From Croceibacterium segetis (GTDB lineage Bacteria > Pseudomonadota > Alphaproteobacteria > Sphingomonadales > Sphingomonadaceae), in the NCBI RefSeq assembly GCF_011320115.1, contig NZ_JAANOZ010000001.1, positions 298,447 to 362,446 on the forward strand: DNA of 64,000 bases. Direction: 5' to 3'. The notes beneath the pieces were generated by a model. That model had not been told where the DNA came from. It saw only the letters and a program-made list of their open reading frames with translations, and did no database searches. The translations under genes and the position numbers were made by a program. Positions 35,280 through 44,921 of the stretch are shown here, piece after piece; the stretch's first letter is position 1; each line of letters opens with the position of its first letter.

Positions 35280-35654
35280 ATGGGTCTGATCCAGGAGCTC
35301 GAGGCCGAGGCCATCGCAGCTTTCAATACGACGAAAGAGATTCCCGAATTCCGTGCCGGCGATACGCTGCGTGTCGGTGTCCGTGTCGTCGAAGGTGAGC
35401 GCACCCGCGTTCAGAACTTCGAAGGCGTGTGCATCGCCCGCTCGAACCGCGGCCTGAACAGCAATTTCACCGTTCGCAAGATGAGCTTCGGCGAAGGCGT
35501 CGAGCGCGTCTTCCCGCTCTATTCGCCGAACGTCGAGAGCATCACCGTCGTCCGCAAGGGCGTGGTGCGCCGGGCGAAGCTTTATTACCTGCGCGGCCGC
35601 ACCGGCAAGCGCGCCCGCATCGCCGAACGCCGCGAGGTGCAGAAGGAAGGCTGA
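35280..35654 (+). CDS. rplS: 50S ribosomal protein L19
   Basis: 124 residues, normal. Family blocks seen: [25 protein letters not shown], a basic middle and [29 protein letters not shown] in parts. Start 35280 has AAGGAG upstream. Last gene of the trmD-rplS unit, closed by the terminator at 35692. Confidence 0.97.
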   Translation: MGLIQELEAEAIAAFNTTKEIPEFRAGDTLRVGVRVVEGERTRVQNFEGVCIARSNRGLNSNFTVRKMSFGEGVERVFPLYSPNVESITVVRKGVVRRAKLYYLRGRTGKRARIAERREVQKEG

Positions 35655-35691
35655 GGCCTTTTCTTCAACCGATTTCATGCGTAACGAATTT

Positions 35692-35718
35692 GGGCGTCCC
35701 GGCTGGGGCGCCCTTTTT
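35692..35718 (+). terminator. Intrinsic terminator of the trmD-rplS operon
   Basis: GGGCGTCCC (35692-35700) pairs with GGGGCGCCC (35705-35713), one mismatch, and is followed by TTTTT (35714-35718). Confidence 0.85.
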
Positions 35719-35737
35719 CGTTCCGGAGGTCGCTCTC

Positions 35738-37990
35738 TTGAAGGTCCTGAGTTTTGTCGTCGCTGCGGGCGCGCTTGCCACGCTCGTGCAACCGGTTATC
35801 GCCCGCGGGCAGGAGACCAAGGCCATGCCCGCCAAGCACGAACAGACGCTGACGATCGAGCGCGTGTTCGCCAGCCCGTCGCTCGACGGGTCCGCACCGC
35901 GGCTGCCCAAGCTTTCGCCCGACGGGCGCTTCCTCACGGTCCTGCGCAATCGCGAGAGCGACCGCGAGCGCTACGACCTGTGGGCTTACGATCGGCAGGA
36001 CGGGCAATGGCGGATGCTGGTCGATTCGGAAAAGCTCGGCACTGGCCGCGAGCTGTCCGAAGCCGAGAAGATGCAGCGCGAACGCCAGCGCCTGGCAGGG
36101 CTGAAAGGCATCGTAACTTACGACTGGTCGGCAGACGGCAAGTCGCTGCTCGTGCCAGTCGAGGGCGACCTCTATCTCGCGGGCCTGGATGGCTCGGTAA
36201 AGCGCCTGACCGACAGCCCGGAGGGCGAACTCAACCCGGTGCTCAGCGAGAGCGGCAAGTACGTTTCCTTCGTGCGCGATCAGCGCCTTTGGACCGCCCT
36301 GGTTGGCGGTGAACCCAGGCCGGTCACTCCGAAAGAGAGCGCCGCCACTGTTCACTGGGGCGAGGCGGAATTCGTCGCGCAGGAGGAAATGAACCGGTTC
36401 ACCGGTTACTGGTGGTCGCCAACCGACGCGCGGATCGCCGTCGAGCGTTTCGACGAGGCGCCTGTCGGCATCGTCACCCGCGCGGCGATCGGCGCCAGCG
36501 GCACGAAGACGTTCGAGCAGCGCTATCCCGCAGCCGGAACGCCCAACGTCGACGTCTCGCTGTTCGTGATCGATCCCGACGGCGGCAACAAGGTCCAGGT
36601 CGATCTCGGGCTGGAGCGCGACATCTACCTGACGCGAGTGGATTGGGCGCCGGACGGAAAGACCCTTTGCGTGCAGCGGGTGGATCGCGGGCAGACGCGG
36701 CTCGACATGCTCGCGGCGGACCCGGCGACCGGCAAGGCGCATGTGCTGTTCAGCGAGACGGCGGCGCCGGGACACTGGATCAACCTGAGCGACAACTATC
36801 GTCTCCTGAAGGACGGCAGCCTTATCTGGTGGTCGGAACGTGACGGTTTCGGCCACCTCTACCGCTTTTCTGCCGGCGAGTGGCAGCAGCTTACCAGTGG
36901 GCCGTGGGTCGTCACCAAGCTCGCCGGCGTAGACCAGGAGGCCCACCGCCTGTTCTTCACCGCGACCAAGGACGACGTGCTCGCTCCACAGGTGTACTCG
37001 CTCGGTTACCTCAAGCCCGGCGCGCCAGAACGCCTGACTGATCTCGCGTTCGCCAACGGCGCTTCGATGGACAAGCATGGCAAGACCCTGCTCGTCGGCC
37101 GCTCGTCGCCGAGCCAGCCGCCGCAGGTCTATCTCGCCGACGCCACCGGCAAGCAGCTCGCGTGGGTCGAGGAGAACAGGCTCGACGCGAAGCATCCTTA
37201 CGCGCCGTACATGGCCAGCCACCGGTTGCCGCAGTTCGGCACCATCAAGGGTCCCGACGGCACGCCGTTGCACTGGCGGATGGTCACACCGCCGCTGGTT
37301 CCGGGCAAGCGCTATCCGGTGTTCTTCTCGCACTACGGCGGTCCGCATTCGCAGGACGTGACGAGAGCCTGGGGCGGTGCGCTCGAGCAGGCGATCGTCG
37401 ACAAGGGGTTCATCTTCTTCGAGATCGACAATCGCGGTACCTCAAACCGCGGCGTCGATTTCGAGAAGGCGATCTACCGCGCGATGGGCGGGCCCGAGGT
37501 GGCCGACCAGAAGGCCGGCGCCGAATATCTCAAGACGCTCGATTTCGTCGATCCCAGGAAGATCGCCATCTTCGGCTGGTCGTACGGCGGATACATGACG
37601 ATGAAGCAGCTCGAGGCCGATCCCGGCCTTTACGCCGCCGGCATCGCGGTGGCGCCGGTCGGGCGGTGGGAGCTGTACGACACGTTCTACACCGAGCGCT
37701 ACATGGGCCGGCCGCAGACCGATGCTGCCGCCTATGCCAAGTCTTCGACCGTCGCCGACGCAGGCAAGGTCGCCGATCCGCTGCTGCTGATCCACGGCAT
37801 GTCGGACGACAACGTGGTTTTCACAAACAGCACCGAGATCATCGCCCAGCTGCAGCAGGACAAGGTGCCATTCGAGATGATGCTCTATCCGGGGGCGACG
37901 CATGCCATCGCCGGGCCGAACCTGCGCACCCATCTCTACGAGACGATCTTCGGGTTCCTCGCCCGCCACGGGGTTACTGCGCCCAAATAA
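35738..37990 (+). CDS. S9 family prolyl oligopeptidase (dipeptidyl peptidase IV-like)
   Basis: Cleaves dipeptides, usually X-Pro or X-Ala, from peptide N-termini. 750 residues: signal peptide (about 1-25), beta-propeller (about 60-490), alpha/beta-hydrolase domain (about 500-750). The catalytic triad is intact: Ser615 in GWSYGGYM, Asp690 in SDDNV and His722 in GATHA. Probably periplasmic. Start is TTG 35738 with GGAGG 8 nt upstream and a signal peptide directly following; no ATG fits. Confidence 0.9.
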   Translation: MKVLSFVVAAGALATLVQPVIARGQETKAMPAKHEQTLTIERVFASPSLDGSAPRLPKLSPDGRFLTVLRNRESDRERYDLWAYDRQDGQWRMLVDSEKLGTGRELSEAEKMQRERQRLAGLKGIVTYDWSADGKSLLVPVEGDLYLAGLDGSVKRLTDSPEGELNPVLSESGKYVSFVRDQRLWTALVGGEPRPVTPKESAATVHWGEAEFVAQEEMNRFTGYWWSPTDARIAVERFDEAPVGIVTRAAIGASGTKTFEQRYPAAGTPNVDVSLFVIDPDGGNKVQVDLGLERDIYLTRVDWAPDGKTLCVQRVDRGQTRLDMLAADPATGKAHVLFSETAAPGHWINLSDNYRLLKDGSLIWWSERDGFGHLYRFSAGEWQQLTSGPWVVTKLAGVDQEAHRLFFTATKDDVLAPQVYSLGYLKPGAPERLTDLAFANGASMDKHGKTLLVGRSSPSQPPQVYLADATGKQLAWVEENRLDAKHPYAPYMASHRLPQFGTIKGPDGTPLHWRMVTPPLVPGKRYPVFFSHYGGPHSQDVTRAWGGALEQAIVDKGFIFFEIDNRGTSNRGVDFEKAIYRAMGGPEVADQKAGAEYLKTLDFVDPRKIAIFGWSYGGYMTMKQLEADPGLYAAGIAVAPVGRWELYDTFYTERYMGRPQTDAAAYAKSSTVADAGKVADPLLLIHGMSDDNVVFTNSTEIIAQLQQDKVPFEMMLYPGATHAIAGPNLRTHLYETIFGFLARHGVTAPK

Positions 37991-38085
37991 CGAAAGCGCG
38001 GCTTGCCCGCAGACAGACTTTTGTGCATTGCACCACGCCCGCGCCCCGGTAGGGCCGCGGACAGTCTGGCCTAGCGGAGTGTGTG

Positions 38086-39111
38086 ATGGGTTACCGGGTA
38101 GCGGTTGTCGGAGCGACGGGGAATGTCGGGCGCGAAATGCTCGCGACCCTGGCCGAACGCGAGTTCCCGCTCGACGAAGTCGTGGCGGTGGCGAGCTCGC
38201 GCTCGACCGGGACCGAAGTCGAGTTCGGCGAGTCCGGCAAGACGCTCAAGTGCAAGAACCTCGAGCATTTCGACTTCACCGGCTTCGATATCGCGCTGTT
38301 CTCGGCCGGCTCGGGCCCGTCGAAGGAATTCGCGCCCAAGGCCGCCGCGGCCGGCTGCGTGGTGATCGATAACTCGTCGCTCTACCGCATGGACCCCGAC
38401 GTGCCGCTGGTGGTGCCCGAGGTGAACCCGGAGGCGATCGACGGTTACGCAAAGCGCAACATCATCGCCAATCCCAACTGCTCGACCGCGCAGATGGTCG
38501 TGGCGCTCAAGCCGCTGCATGACGCTGCGACGATCAAGCGCGTGGTGGTGAGCACTTACCAGTCGGTCTCCGGCGCCGGGAAAGCCGGGATGGACGAGCT
38601 GTTCGAGCAGAGCCGGGCGATCTTCGTCGGCGATGCCGTCGGCGTGAACAAGTTCACCAAGCAGATCGCCTTCAACGTGATCCCGCACATCGACGTTTTC
38701 ATGGACGACGGTTCCACCAAGGAAGAGTGGAAGATGGTGGTCGAGACCAAGAAGATCCTCGACCCGAAGATCAAGGTCAACGCCACCTGCGTGCGCGTGC
38801 CGGTGTTCGTCGGCCATTCGGAGTCGATCAACATCGAGTTCGAGAAGGAACTCTCGGCCGAGCAGGCGATGGAAATCCTCCGCGAGGCGCCCGGCGTCAT
38901 GCTGATCGACAAGCGCGAGGATGGCGGTTACGTCACCCCGATCGAGTGCGTCGGCGACGGTGCGACCTTCATCAGCCGCGTGCGCGAGGACCCGACGGTC
39001 GACAGCGGCCTGTCGCTGTGGTGCGTCTCCGACAACCTGCTCAAGGGCGCCGCCCTCAACGCCGTGCAGATCGCCGAGTTATTGGGCAGGCGGCACCTGA
39101 AGAAGGGTTAG
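38086..39111 (+). CDS. asd: Aspartate-semialdehyde dehydrogenase
   Basis: NADPH-dependent reduction of aspartyl phosphate, leading to lysine/diaminopimelate, threonine and methionine. 341 residues. NADP-binding VVGATGNVGREML (7-19), catalytic Cys132 in NPNCSTAQ, SGAGKAGM and the GHSESINIEF region with the active-site His. ATG 38086 follows GGAG; an adjoining GTG at 38083 is also in frame. The stop overlaps the convergent transporter gene by 4 nt. Confidence 0.96.
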   Translation: MGYRVAVVGATGNVGREMLATLAEREFPLDEVVAVASSRSTGTEVEFGESGKTLKCKNLEHFDFTGFDIALFSAGSGPSKEFAPKAAAAGCVVIDNSSLYRMDPDVPLVVPEVNPEAIDGYAKRNIIANPNCSTAQMVVALKPLHDAATIKRVVVSTYQSVSGAGKAGMDELFEQSRAIFVGDAVGVNKFTKQIAFNVIPHIDVFMDDGSTKEEWKMVVETKKILDPKIKVNATCVRVPVFVGHSESINIEFEKELSAEQAMEILREAPGVMLIDKREDGGYVTPIECVGDGATFISRVREDPTVDSGLSLWCVSDNLLKGAALNAVQIAELLGRRHLKKG

Positions 39112-40472
39112 GCCGGCACGTCCGCCTTCAAGCGGTGCCCGTCGGGCAGCGCCAGCAGGATCAGCGCGCCAGCCAGCGTGAACGCCGCCAACACCAGGAA
39201 AGCGGCGGTGTTGCTCCCACCGTTGGCATCGCGCACGCGGCCGATGATGTCGGGCCCGAACTGCCCGCCGAGATTGCCGACCGAATTGATCCACGCGATC
39301 CCTGCCGCAGCCGCCGTGCCGCCCAGTATCGACGTCGGCAAGGACCAGAAGGTCACCACCCAGCAGCCGTTGCCGACCGTAATGAGCGTCAGCCCCACGA
39401 GCGACAGCACCGGCGAATGCCCGACCGCCGCGAGCAGCAGCAGGCCCGCCAGCGCCACGAACAGCCCGAGCGCCGAGTGCCAGCGGCGCTCTCCGGTCTT
39501 GTCCGAATGGTGCGCCCAGGTGACTTGCGCGACGATCATGAAGCCCCACGGGATCATGCTGACGAGGCCGACCCGCAAGTAGTCGGTCGACGGGATGCCG
39601 AGTTCCTGGACGATGGTCGGCATCCAGAAGTTGACCCCATAGAAGCACACGAGCCCGCAGAAGTAGACGGTCGCGAAGCCCGAAATGCGCGGGTCGACGA
39701 ACACGACCGCGGCGCGCAGAGTTGCCGAGACCTGTTTGGCCGCTTCATCGCGCGCCAGCCGCGCGCTGACGATCGCGCGTTCCTTGTCGCTGAGCCAGCG
39801 GGCCGTTTGCGGACGGTCCGGCAGCACTGCGAGAAATACTACCGCCAGGATGAGCGCCGGCATCGCCTCGAGCAGGAACAACCATTGCCACCCGCGCATC
39901 CCGAAAGCGCCGCCGGCGAACTGCATGATCGCGCCTGAAATCGGGGACCCGATCAGGTTGGAGACCGCGATCCCGCTCATGAACAGGGCGATCATCCGGG
40001 CACGGTATTCGCTGGGAAACCAGAAGGTGAAGTAGAGGATCACGCCGGGATAGAACCCGGCCTCGGCAGCACCGAGCAGGAAGCGCAGAACGTAGAAGGT
40101 GAATTGCGCATCACTTGACCCGAAGGCGCCGGCGATCGGCCCCCAGCGCATCGTGCCGACGAACACGAACGCTGCGGAGACGAGCCCCCAGGTGAGCATG
40201 ATACGCGCCATCCAAAGGCGTGCGCCGACCTTGTTAAGGGCCAGGTTGCTGGGCACCTCGAGCAGGAAATAGCCGATGAAGAAGATACCGGCGCCGAACC
40301 CGTAGACCGCATCGCTGAAATGGAGATCTAAGGCCATCTGCAGCTTGGCGAAGCCCACATTGACCCGGTCGAGAAACGCCGCGACGTAACCGGCGAAAAG
40401 CAACGGTATCAGCCGCCAGGCAATCCTGGCGAACGTCGCCTGCTCGAAAGCTGGGTCTTCGCCCCCGTCCAT
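39108..40472 (-). CDS. MFS transporter, anion:cation symporter (ACS) type
   Basis: 454 residues, about 12 membrane helices. The N-terminal RLIPLLFAGYVAAFLDRVNVGFAKL pattern is the ACS signature, shared by transporters for phthalate, tartrate, glucarate and 4-hydroxyphenylacetate; EVPSNLALNKVGAR is also typical. Uptake of an organic anion is likely; substrate unknown. Stands alone, 57 nt upstream of the EmrB gene's end on the same strand. Confidence 0.85.
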   Translation of the reverse strand: MDGGEDPAFEQATFARIAWRLIPLLFAGYVAAFLDRVNVGFAKLQMALDLHFSDAVYGFGAGIFFIGYFLLEVPSNLALNKVGARLWMARIMLTWGLVSAAFVFVGTMRWGPIAGAFGSSDAQFTFYVLRFLLGAAEAGFYPGVILYFTFWFPSEYRARMIALFMSGIAVSNLIGSPISGAIMQFAGGAFGMRGWQWLFLLEAMPALILAVVFLAVLPDRPQTARWLSDKERAIVSARLARDEAAKQVSATLRAAVVFVDPRISGFATVYFCGLVCFYGVNFWMPTIVQELGIPSTDYLRVGLVSMIPWGFMIVAQVTWAHHSDKTGERRWHSALGLFVALAGLLLLAAVGHSPVLSLVGLTLITVGNGCWVVTFWSLPTSILGGTAAAAGIAWINSVGNLGGQFGPDIIGRVRDANGGSNTAAFLVLAAFTLAGALILLALPDGHRLKADVPA

Positions 40473-40529
40473 TCGTTATCCCCCGGGGCAGGGGCTGACA
40501 CTTCGGTAGCAACGAGTCAATCGGAGCGC

Positions 40530-42104
40530 TCAGCGGCGCGAGTGGATGGTATTCTTGCGCATGAAGAAAACGAGCGGCACGGACAGCATGCTGAGCCACA
40601 TCATCAGGTAAAAGTCGTCGATGTAGGCCACCATCGCCGCCTGGCGGGTGACCTCCAGATTGACCATCGCTGTCGCAGCGTCGCCATAGCCGGCGAACTG
40701 GCTGATCGACGAAAGGTCGAACATCGAGCTGACGGCGGGGGTGATATGCTCGGCAAGGGCGCTGTGGACTTTCTGGGTGTTGCGCGCGAGCAGCGTCATC
40801 GCCACCGAAATGCCCACGGAAGAGCCGATGTTGCGCGTGAGGTTGAGCAGGCTCGACCCGTCGGTACGCAAGTCCGGCGGCAGCGTGGCAAAGGCGGTTG
40901 CGTTCAGCGGGATGAACACCAGGCCGATGCCAAGGCCCTGGACCAGGCCCGACATGGTGATGCTGTATTGATCCACGGCGAGCGACCAGTGGGCCATCCA
41001 ACTCATCGACCACGCGCCGATAAGGAAGCCGATCGCCACGATCCAGCGCGCGTCCGCGCCCTTGCGCATCAGGTAGCTCGATAGCTGCATGCTGATGAGA
41101 ATGCCGACGCCGCGCGGCATGAGGATCATCCCGGTGCCGATCACGTCGTAGCCGAGCAATTGCTGGAGCATCAGCGGCAGCAGCGCCATGGTGCCGAACA
41201 TCACCACGCCGATGACGATCATGAACAGCAAGGCGATGGCGAAATTGACGTCGGCGAACAGCGCGCGATGGAACAGCGGGCTTTTCGCCGTTGCGAGGTG
41301 GATGGCGGCGATCCATGTGCTTGAAATCGCCGTCGCGAGGTAGATCCAGGTTTCCGCGGAGCTGAACCAGTCGGCCTCGTTGCCGCGGTCGAGAAACAGC
41401 TGCAGGGAGCTCAGCGCCAGCGCGATCATGGCGAATCCGAACAAGTCGAAGCGTCGCCTACGGATCTCGCGCTTGGGCATCTGCGCCAGCAGGATCGTCA
41501 GCGCGGCGACGCCGACAGGCAGGTTCACGTAGAACACCCAGCGCCAGTTCCAGTTCTCGGTCAGCCAGCCACCGATCAGTGGGCCGAGAATCGGACCGAT
41601 CATGATCCCCAGGCCCCACACCGCGATGATTTGCGGCTGCCGGCTCGGCCGAGTGGTGTCGAGCATCGCCGTCTGGCTGAGCGGAGCGATGAACGCGCCG
41701 GAAATGCCCTGGAACGCGCGGAAAAGCACCATTTCGCTGAGATTCTGCGCGATGCCGCACAGGGCCGAAGCGATGATGAACCCGCTGACCGCGCCGATGA
41801 ACAGCGTGCGCATGCCGATGCGATCGGCGAGCCAGCCGGTGATCGGCATCGCCACTGCGGAGGCGACGATGTAGCTCGTCAGCACCCAGCTGATCGTGTC
41901 CGGCGTCGCCCCGAGCGAGGCCTGCATGTGCGGCACCGCGACGTTAGCGATCGTTGTGTCGAGCACCTGCAGCAGCGAGGCGGCCATGACCCCGACCATG
42001 AACAGCCAGCGGTTGGGGACCTGAAGGAGGGCGACGTCTTCGAGCTCGGCAGGCGCGCCGCGGCGGGAGTCCCGCCGCCCCGCCGCCGGTGCGGCGGTCG
42101 CCAT
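40530..42104 (-). CDS. emrB: EmrB-like multidrug efflux MFS (DHA2 family)
   Basis: 524 residues, 14 predicted helices. DHA2 marks: LLQVLDTTIANVAVPHMQASL near residues 45-65 and GWLADRIGMRTLF. Works with the membrane-fusion partner encoded 2 nt upstream to export drugs or other hydrophobic compounds across both membranes, usually with an outer-membrane TolC-like factor, which is not in the window. Third gene of marR-emrA-emrB. Confidence 0.87.
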   Translation of the reverse strand: MATAAPAAGRRDSRRGAPAELEDVALLQVPNRWLFMVGVMAASLLQVLDTTIANVAVPHMQASLGATPDTISWVLTSYIVASAVAMPITGWLADRIGMRTLFIGAVSGFIIASALCGIAQNLSEMVLFRAFQGISGAFIAPLSQTAMLDTTRPSRQPQIIAVWGLGIMIGPILGPLIGGWLTENWNWRWVFYVNLPVGVAALTILLAQMPKREIRRRRFDLFGFAMIALALSSLQLFLDRGNEADWFSSAETWIYLATAISSTWIAAIHLATAKSPLFHRALFADVNFAIALLFMIVIGVVMFGTMALLPLMLQQLLGYDVIGTGMILMPRGVGILISMQLSSYLMRKGADARWIVAIGFLIGAWSMSWMAHWSLAVDQYSITMSGLVQGLGIGLVFIPLNATAFATLPPDLRTDGSSLLNLTRNIGSSVGISVAMTLLARNTQKVHSALAEHITPAVSSMFDLSSISQFAGYGDAATAMVNLEVTRQAAMVAYIDDFYLMMWLSMLSVPLVFFMRKNTIHSRR

Positions 42105-42106
42105 CG

Positions 42107-43198
42107 TTAGTGCCTCTTGCCGTCGGTGTAGACGGTCACGCTGGTCGTGAGCCCGGCGATCAGCTTGCGGTCCGGCTTGGAATCGATCGCGATGCGCACT
42201 GGCACGCGCTGGGTAACCTTGACCCAGTTGCCGGTGGCGTTCTGCGCCGGCAGGACCGAGAACTCGGAGCCGGTGCCGGCGCCGATCGCCGCGACGTGGC
42301 CCTTGATGTCCATGCCCGGATAGGCGTCGAATTCGATCTTGGCCGGTTGCCCGACGCGCATCTCGCTGAGCTGCGTCTCCTTGTAGTTCGCCTCGACGTA
42401 GGCGCCTTGCACGCCCACCAGCGTGAGCATCGGGACGTTTTGCACGACGAGCTGGCCGGGAAGCAGGCGTTCGGCGCCGGCGACCTCGCCGGCCATCGGC
42501 GCACGGACCTCGGTCCGGCTCAGGTTCAGCCGCGCGGCCTCGGCCTGGGCCTTGGCGGCGGCGATCTGGGGGTTCTCTCCGGGTACGGCGGCCCCGTGGG
42601 CCAGCCTTGCCCGCGCTTCGGCGGCGTTGGCCTGCGCGGCCGTGAGCTCGGCCTGGCCTTGCTCGACGGCGTGGCGCGCCGCGTCATAGGCGGCCTTGGT
42701 GGTGAAGCCTTGCTTCCACAGCTGCTGCTGGCGCTCGAAATTGCTCTGCGCGAAAGCGATGTCCTCGCGCGCCTTGGCGATGTCCGCGCCCGACAAGTCG
42801 GCGCTGTTCGCCAGAGCGGTGACGTTGGCCTGAGCGGCGGCGATCGCCGCCGTCGCCTGGTCGAGCTGGATCTGGAACGGCTGGGGATCGATCCGGTAGA
42901 GCAGGTCGCCCGCCTTCACGTGGTCGCCGTTCTTGACGTAGACGCCGAGGATCTTGCCGCCGACCTCGGCGCTGATGGAGACCTTGTCCTGCTTGACGTA
43001 GGCATCGTCGGTCGAGACCTTTCCCTGCAGGCCAAGCCAGTAGACGACGCCGCCGATCAGGATCGCCACCGGAACCACGAGCATCAGGGCCAGCCTGCCC
43101 CACCGGCGGCGCGGCGCGGCGTCGCCGATGGTCCCCGGCTCGCCGGGCTCGCGCACGGTTGCCGGTGCCTCGACAATCTGCGGGTCGGCGTCAGCCAT
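42107..43198 (-). CDS. emrA: EmrA-like membrane fusion protein (HlyD family)
   Basis: 363 residues: short cytoplasmic N-terminus, one helix (about 35-55), biotinyl-lipoyl half-motifs (STDDAYVKQDKVSISAEVGG and RTEVRAPMAGEV), and a periplasmic coiled coil (about 110-200, Gln/Ala-rich). Adapter of the efflux pump. Start 43198 lies inside the end of marR (8-nt overlap), so regulator and pump are coupled. Confidence 0.88.
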   Translation of the reverse strand: MADADPQIVEAPATVREPGEPGTIGDAAPRRRWGRLALMLVVPVAILIGGVVYWLGLQGKVSTDDAYVKQDKVSISAEVGGKILGVYVKNGDHVKAGDLLYRIDPQPFQIQLDQATAAIAAAQANVTALANSADLSGADIAKAREDIAFAQSNFERQQQLWKQGFTTKAAYDAARHAVEQGQAELTAAQANAAEARARLAHGAAVPGENPQIAAAKAQAEAARLNLSRTEVRAPMAGEVAGAERLLPGQLVVQNVPMLTLVGVQGAYVEANYKETQLSEMRVGQPAKIEFDAYPGMDIKGHVAAIGAGTGSEFSVLPAQNATGNWVKVTQRVPVRIAIDSKPDRKLIAGLTTSVTVYTDGKRH

Positions 43199-43646
43199 TT
43201 GAAATCCTTGCCATTTCACGCCGCTCGGAGAGATTGGTGCCGACGGTCTTGAGCAAGCGGGCAAATTCTTCCCGCTCCTCGGGAGTCAGGCCGCAAAGCA
43301 TGTCGTCAACCAGCGCATCGACCCTGAGCTGCAGTTTCGCAACGATTTTTTGGCTCTTCGCGGTCAGGTGCAGCTGCCACGCGCGGCGGTCCGAGGGATC
43401 CCTACGACGCTCGACCATGCCGGCTTCCTCGAGCCGGTCGACCATCCGGCAAAGGGTGATCGGCTCGACCTCGAGCTGCTCGGCATAGAATCCCTGGTTC
43501 TCGCCCGGGCGGCGGTTGAGGATCAGCAGCAGCCGCGCCTGCGGGCCGGTCACGCCGATCTCGCGCACCTGCTGGTCGAACGCCCAGCGGGCAAGCCGCG
43601 AGTTGTCGGCAAGAAGATAGCCAATGTGAATCATGCGAGCCCGCAT
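43191..43646 (-). CDS. MarR-family transcriptional regulator
   Basis: 151 residues with a winged helix domain (about 40-110; VEPITLCRMVDRLEEAGMVERR and DRRAWQLHLT in parts). First gene of the marR-emrA-emrB operon and the probable repressor of it. Start 43646 is the longest; ATG 43634 (MIHIGYLL) is a serious alternative because a -10-like TATTAT abuts the first ATG. Confidence 0.85.
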   Translation of the reverse strand: MRARMIHIGYLLADNSRLARWAFDQQVREIGVTGPQARLLLILNRRPGENQGFYAEQLEVEPITLCRMVDRLEEAGMVERRRDPSDRRAWQLHLTAKSQKIVAKLQLRVDALVDDMLCGLTPEEREEFARLLKTVGTNLSERREMARISNG

Positions 43647-43662
43647 ATAATAAGCCCGCTTA
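43647..43662 (-). promoter_or_regulatory. MarR operator overlapping the -10 region
   Basis: The 12-nt palindrome TAAGC-CC-GCTTA (43651-43662) overlaps a TATTAT -10-like box (minus strand, 43647-43652) just before the marR start. A TTATTG -35-like box is 16 nt further upstream. Repressor binding here would block the promoter. Confidence 0.55.
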
Positions 43663-43728
43663 ATGAATCAATAAATCTTGCGGTGGCACATGGTCGAGGC
43701 GAAGAACGGCCCGGAAGGAGAAACGCGA

Positions 43729-44172
43729 ATGGCCAATGCCATGACCGGTGGCTGCCAGTGCGGCCGCGTCCGTTACCGGGTCGAGGCGTCGGACGCCGAG
43801 GCCTACTTATGTCACTGCCGGATGTGTCAGCGCGCAACGGGGGGCTTCGCGGCGAGCTTCGTCCATGTCCCCGCCGAGGCGGTGACCTGGGAACGTGAGC
43901 CCGACTGGTACGCCAGCTCACCGATTGCCCGGCGGCCGTTCTGCTCTGCTTGCGGCACGCCGCTGGGATTTCGCTTCAACGACGGTACCGGTATCGACCT
44001 GACCTTCGGCAGCTTCGACGATCCGTCCGGCTTCGTCCCCAAGACGCACGCCGGTGCGGAAAGCCTGCACGAAGCGTGGATCGACACCAGCACCTTGCCG
44101 CGCCAGCGCACCGAAGAGACCGAGAGCGTGGTCAGCCGCTGGCACGCCGCGGGGCGCGAGGTGCCTGAGTGA
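43729..44172 (+). CDS. GFA-family zinc protein (second copy)
   Basis: 147 residues. Zinc ligands in CQCG, CHCRMCQRATGG and FCSACGTPLGF. Related only at motif level to the GFA protein at 23.2 kb. Start chosen at 43729 because GGAAGGAGAA lies 7-15 nt upstream; an ATG-type start at 43690 would add 13 residues. Overlaps the hydrolase gene by GTGA, so the two are coupled. Confidence 0.85.
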   Translation: MANAMTGGCQCGRVRYRVEASDAEAYLCHCRMCQRATGGFAASFVHVPAEAVTWEREPDWYASSPIARRPFCSACGTPLGFRFNDGTGIDLTFGSFDDPSGFVPKTHAGAESLHEAWIDTSTLPRQRTEETESVVSRWHAAGREVPE

Positions 44173-44921
44173 ACCCGATCACGACCGAACGTTTCGCCGG
44201 CTTCGACGGGAGCGAACTGGCGCTCCACCGTGTCGGCCAGGGCCGACCGGTTGTATTGTTGCACGGGCTCTTCTCCGACGCGCAGACCAACTGGATCCGC
44301 TTCGGCCATGCGCAGCGGCTGGCGGAGGCCGGGTTCGAGGCGATCATGCCCGACTTGCGCGCCCACGGGCAGAGCGCGGCGCCGCACGACCCCGCCGCGT
44401 ACCCCGAGGATGTGCTGGTCAAGGATGCGCAGGCGCTGATCCGGCACCTCGACTTGCAGGACTACGATCTCGGCGGGTTCTCGCTCGGTGCGCGGACGGC
44501 GGTGCGCTGCGTGCTGCAGGGCCTTTCGCCGCGGCGGCTGGCGCTTGCGGGAATGGGCCTCGAAGGACTTGCCGGCTGGTCCCGCCGTTCCGCCTTTTTC
44601 CTCGACGCGATCGATCGGTTCGACACGGTGAAACACGGCGACCCGGCGTTCATGGCGGTCGCTTTCATGAAGACCCAGAAGGTCGACCGCGTGGCCGCGC
44701 GGCTGCTGCTGCAATCGGTCGACGACACCGAACCGGGTGACTTAGCCGGGGTGACGATCCCGACGCTGGTCGTGTGCGGCGACAGGGACCGCGACAACGG
44801 CTCGCCGGAGGCGCTCGCTGCGGCGCTGCCGGACGCGCGTTTCGAACAGATTCCGGGCACCCACATGAGCTCGGTCACCGAGCCTGCTCTGGGCGAGGCG
44901 ATCGCGAGGTTTCTCGCCTAG
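44169..44921 (+). CDS. Alpha/beta-hydrolase fold enzyme
   Basis: 250 residues. Oxyanion-side motif LLHGLFSDAQTNW; the nucleophile elbow reads GFSLGA (Ser about 105, GxSxG); the charge-relay Asp in VVCGDRDRDNG and His in PGTHMSSV complete the triad. Substrate unknown (ester, lactone or similar). Start is GTG 44169, overlapping the GFA stop. The 3' end overlaps the convergent dioxygenase gene by 4 nt. Confidence 0.87.
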   Translation: MNPITTERFAGFDGSELALHRVGQGRPVVLLHGLFSDAQTNWIRFGHAQRLAEAGFEAIMPDLRAHGQSAAPHDPAAYPEDVLVKDAQALIRHLDLQDYDLGGFSLGARTAVRCVLQGLSPRRLALAGMGLEGLAGWSRRSAFFLDAIDRFDTVKHGDPAFMAVAFMKTQKVDRVAARLLLQSVDDTEPGDLAGVTIPTLVVCGDRDRDNGSPEALAAALPDARFEQIPGTHMSSVTEPALGEAIARFLA

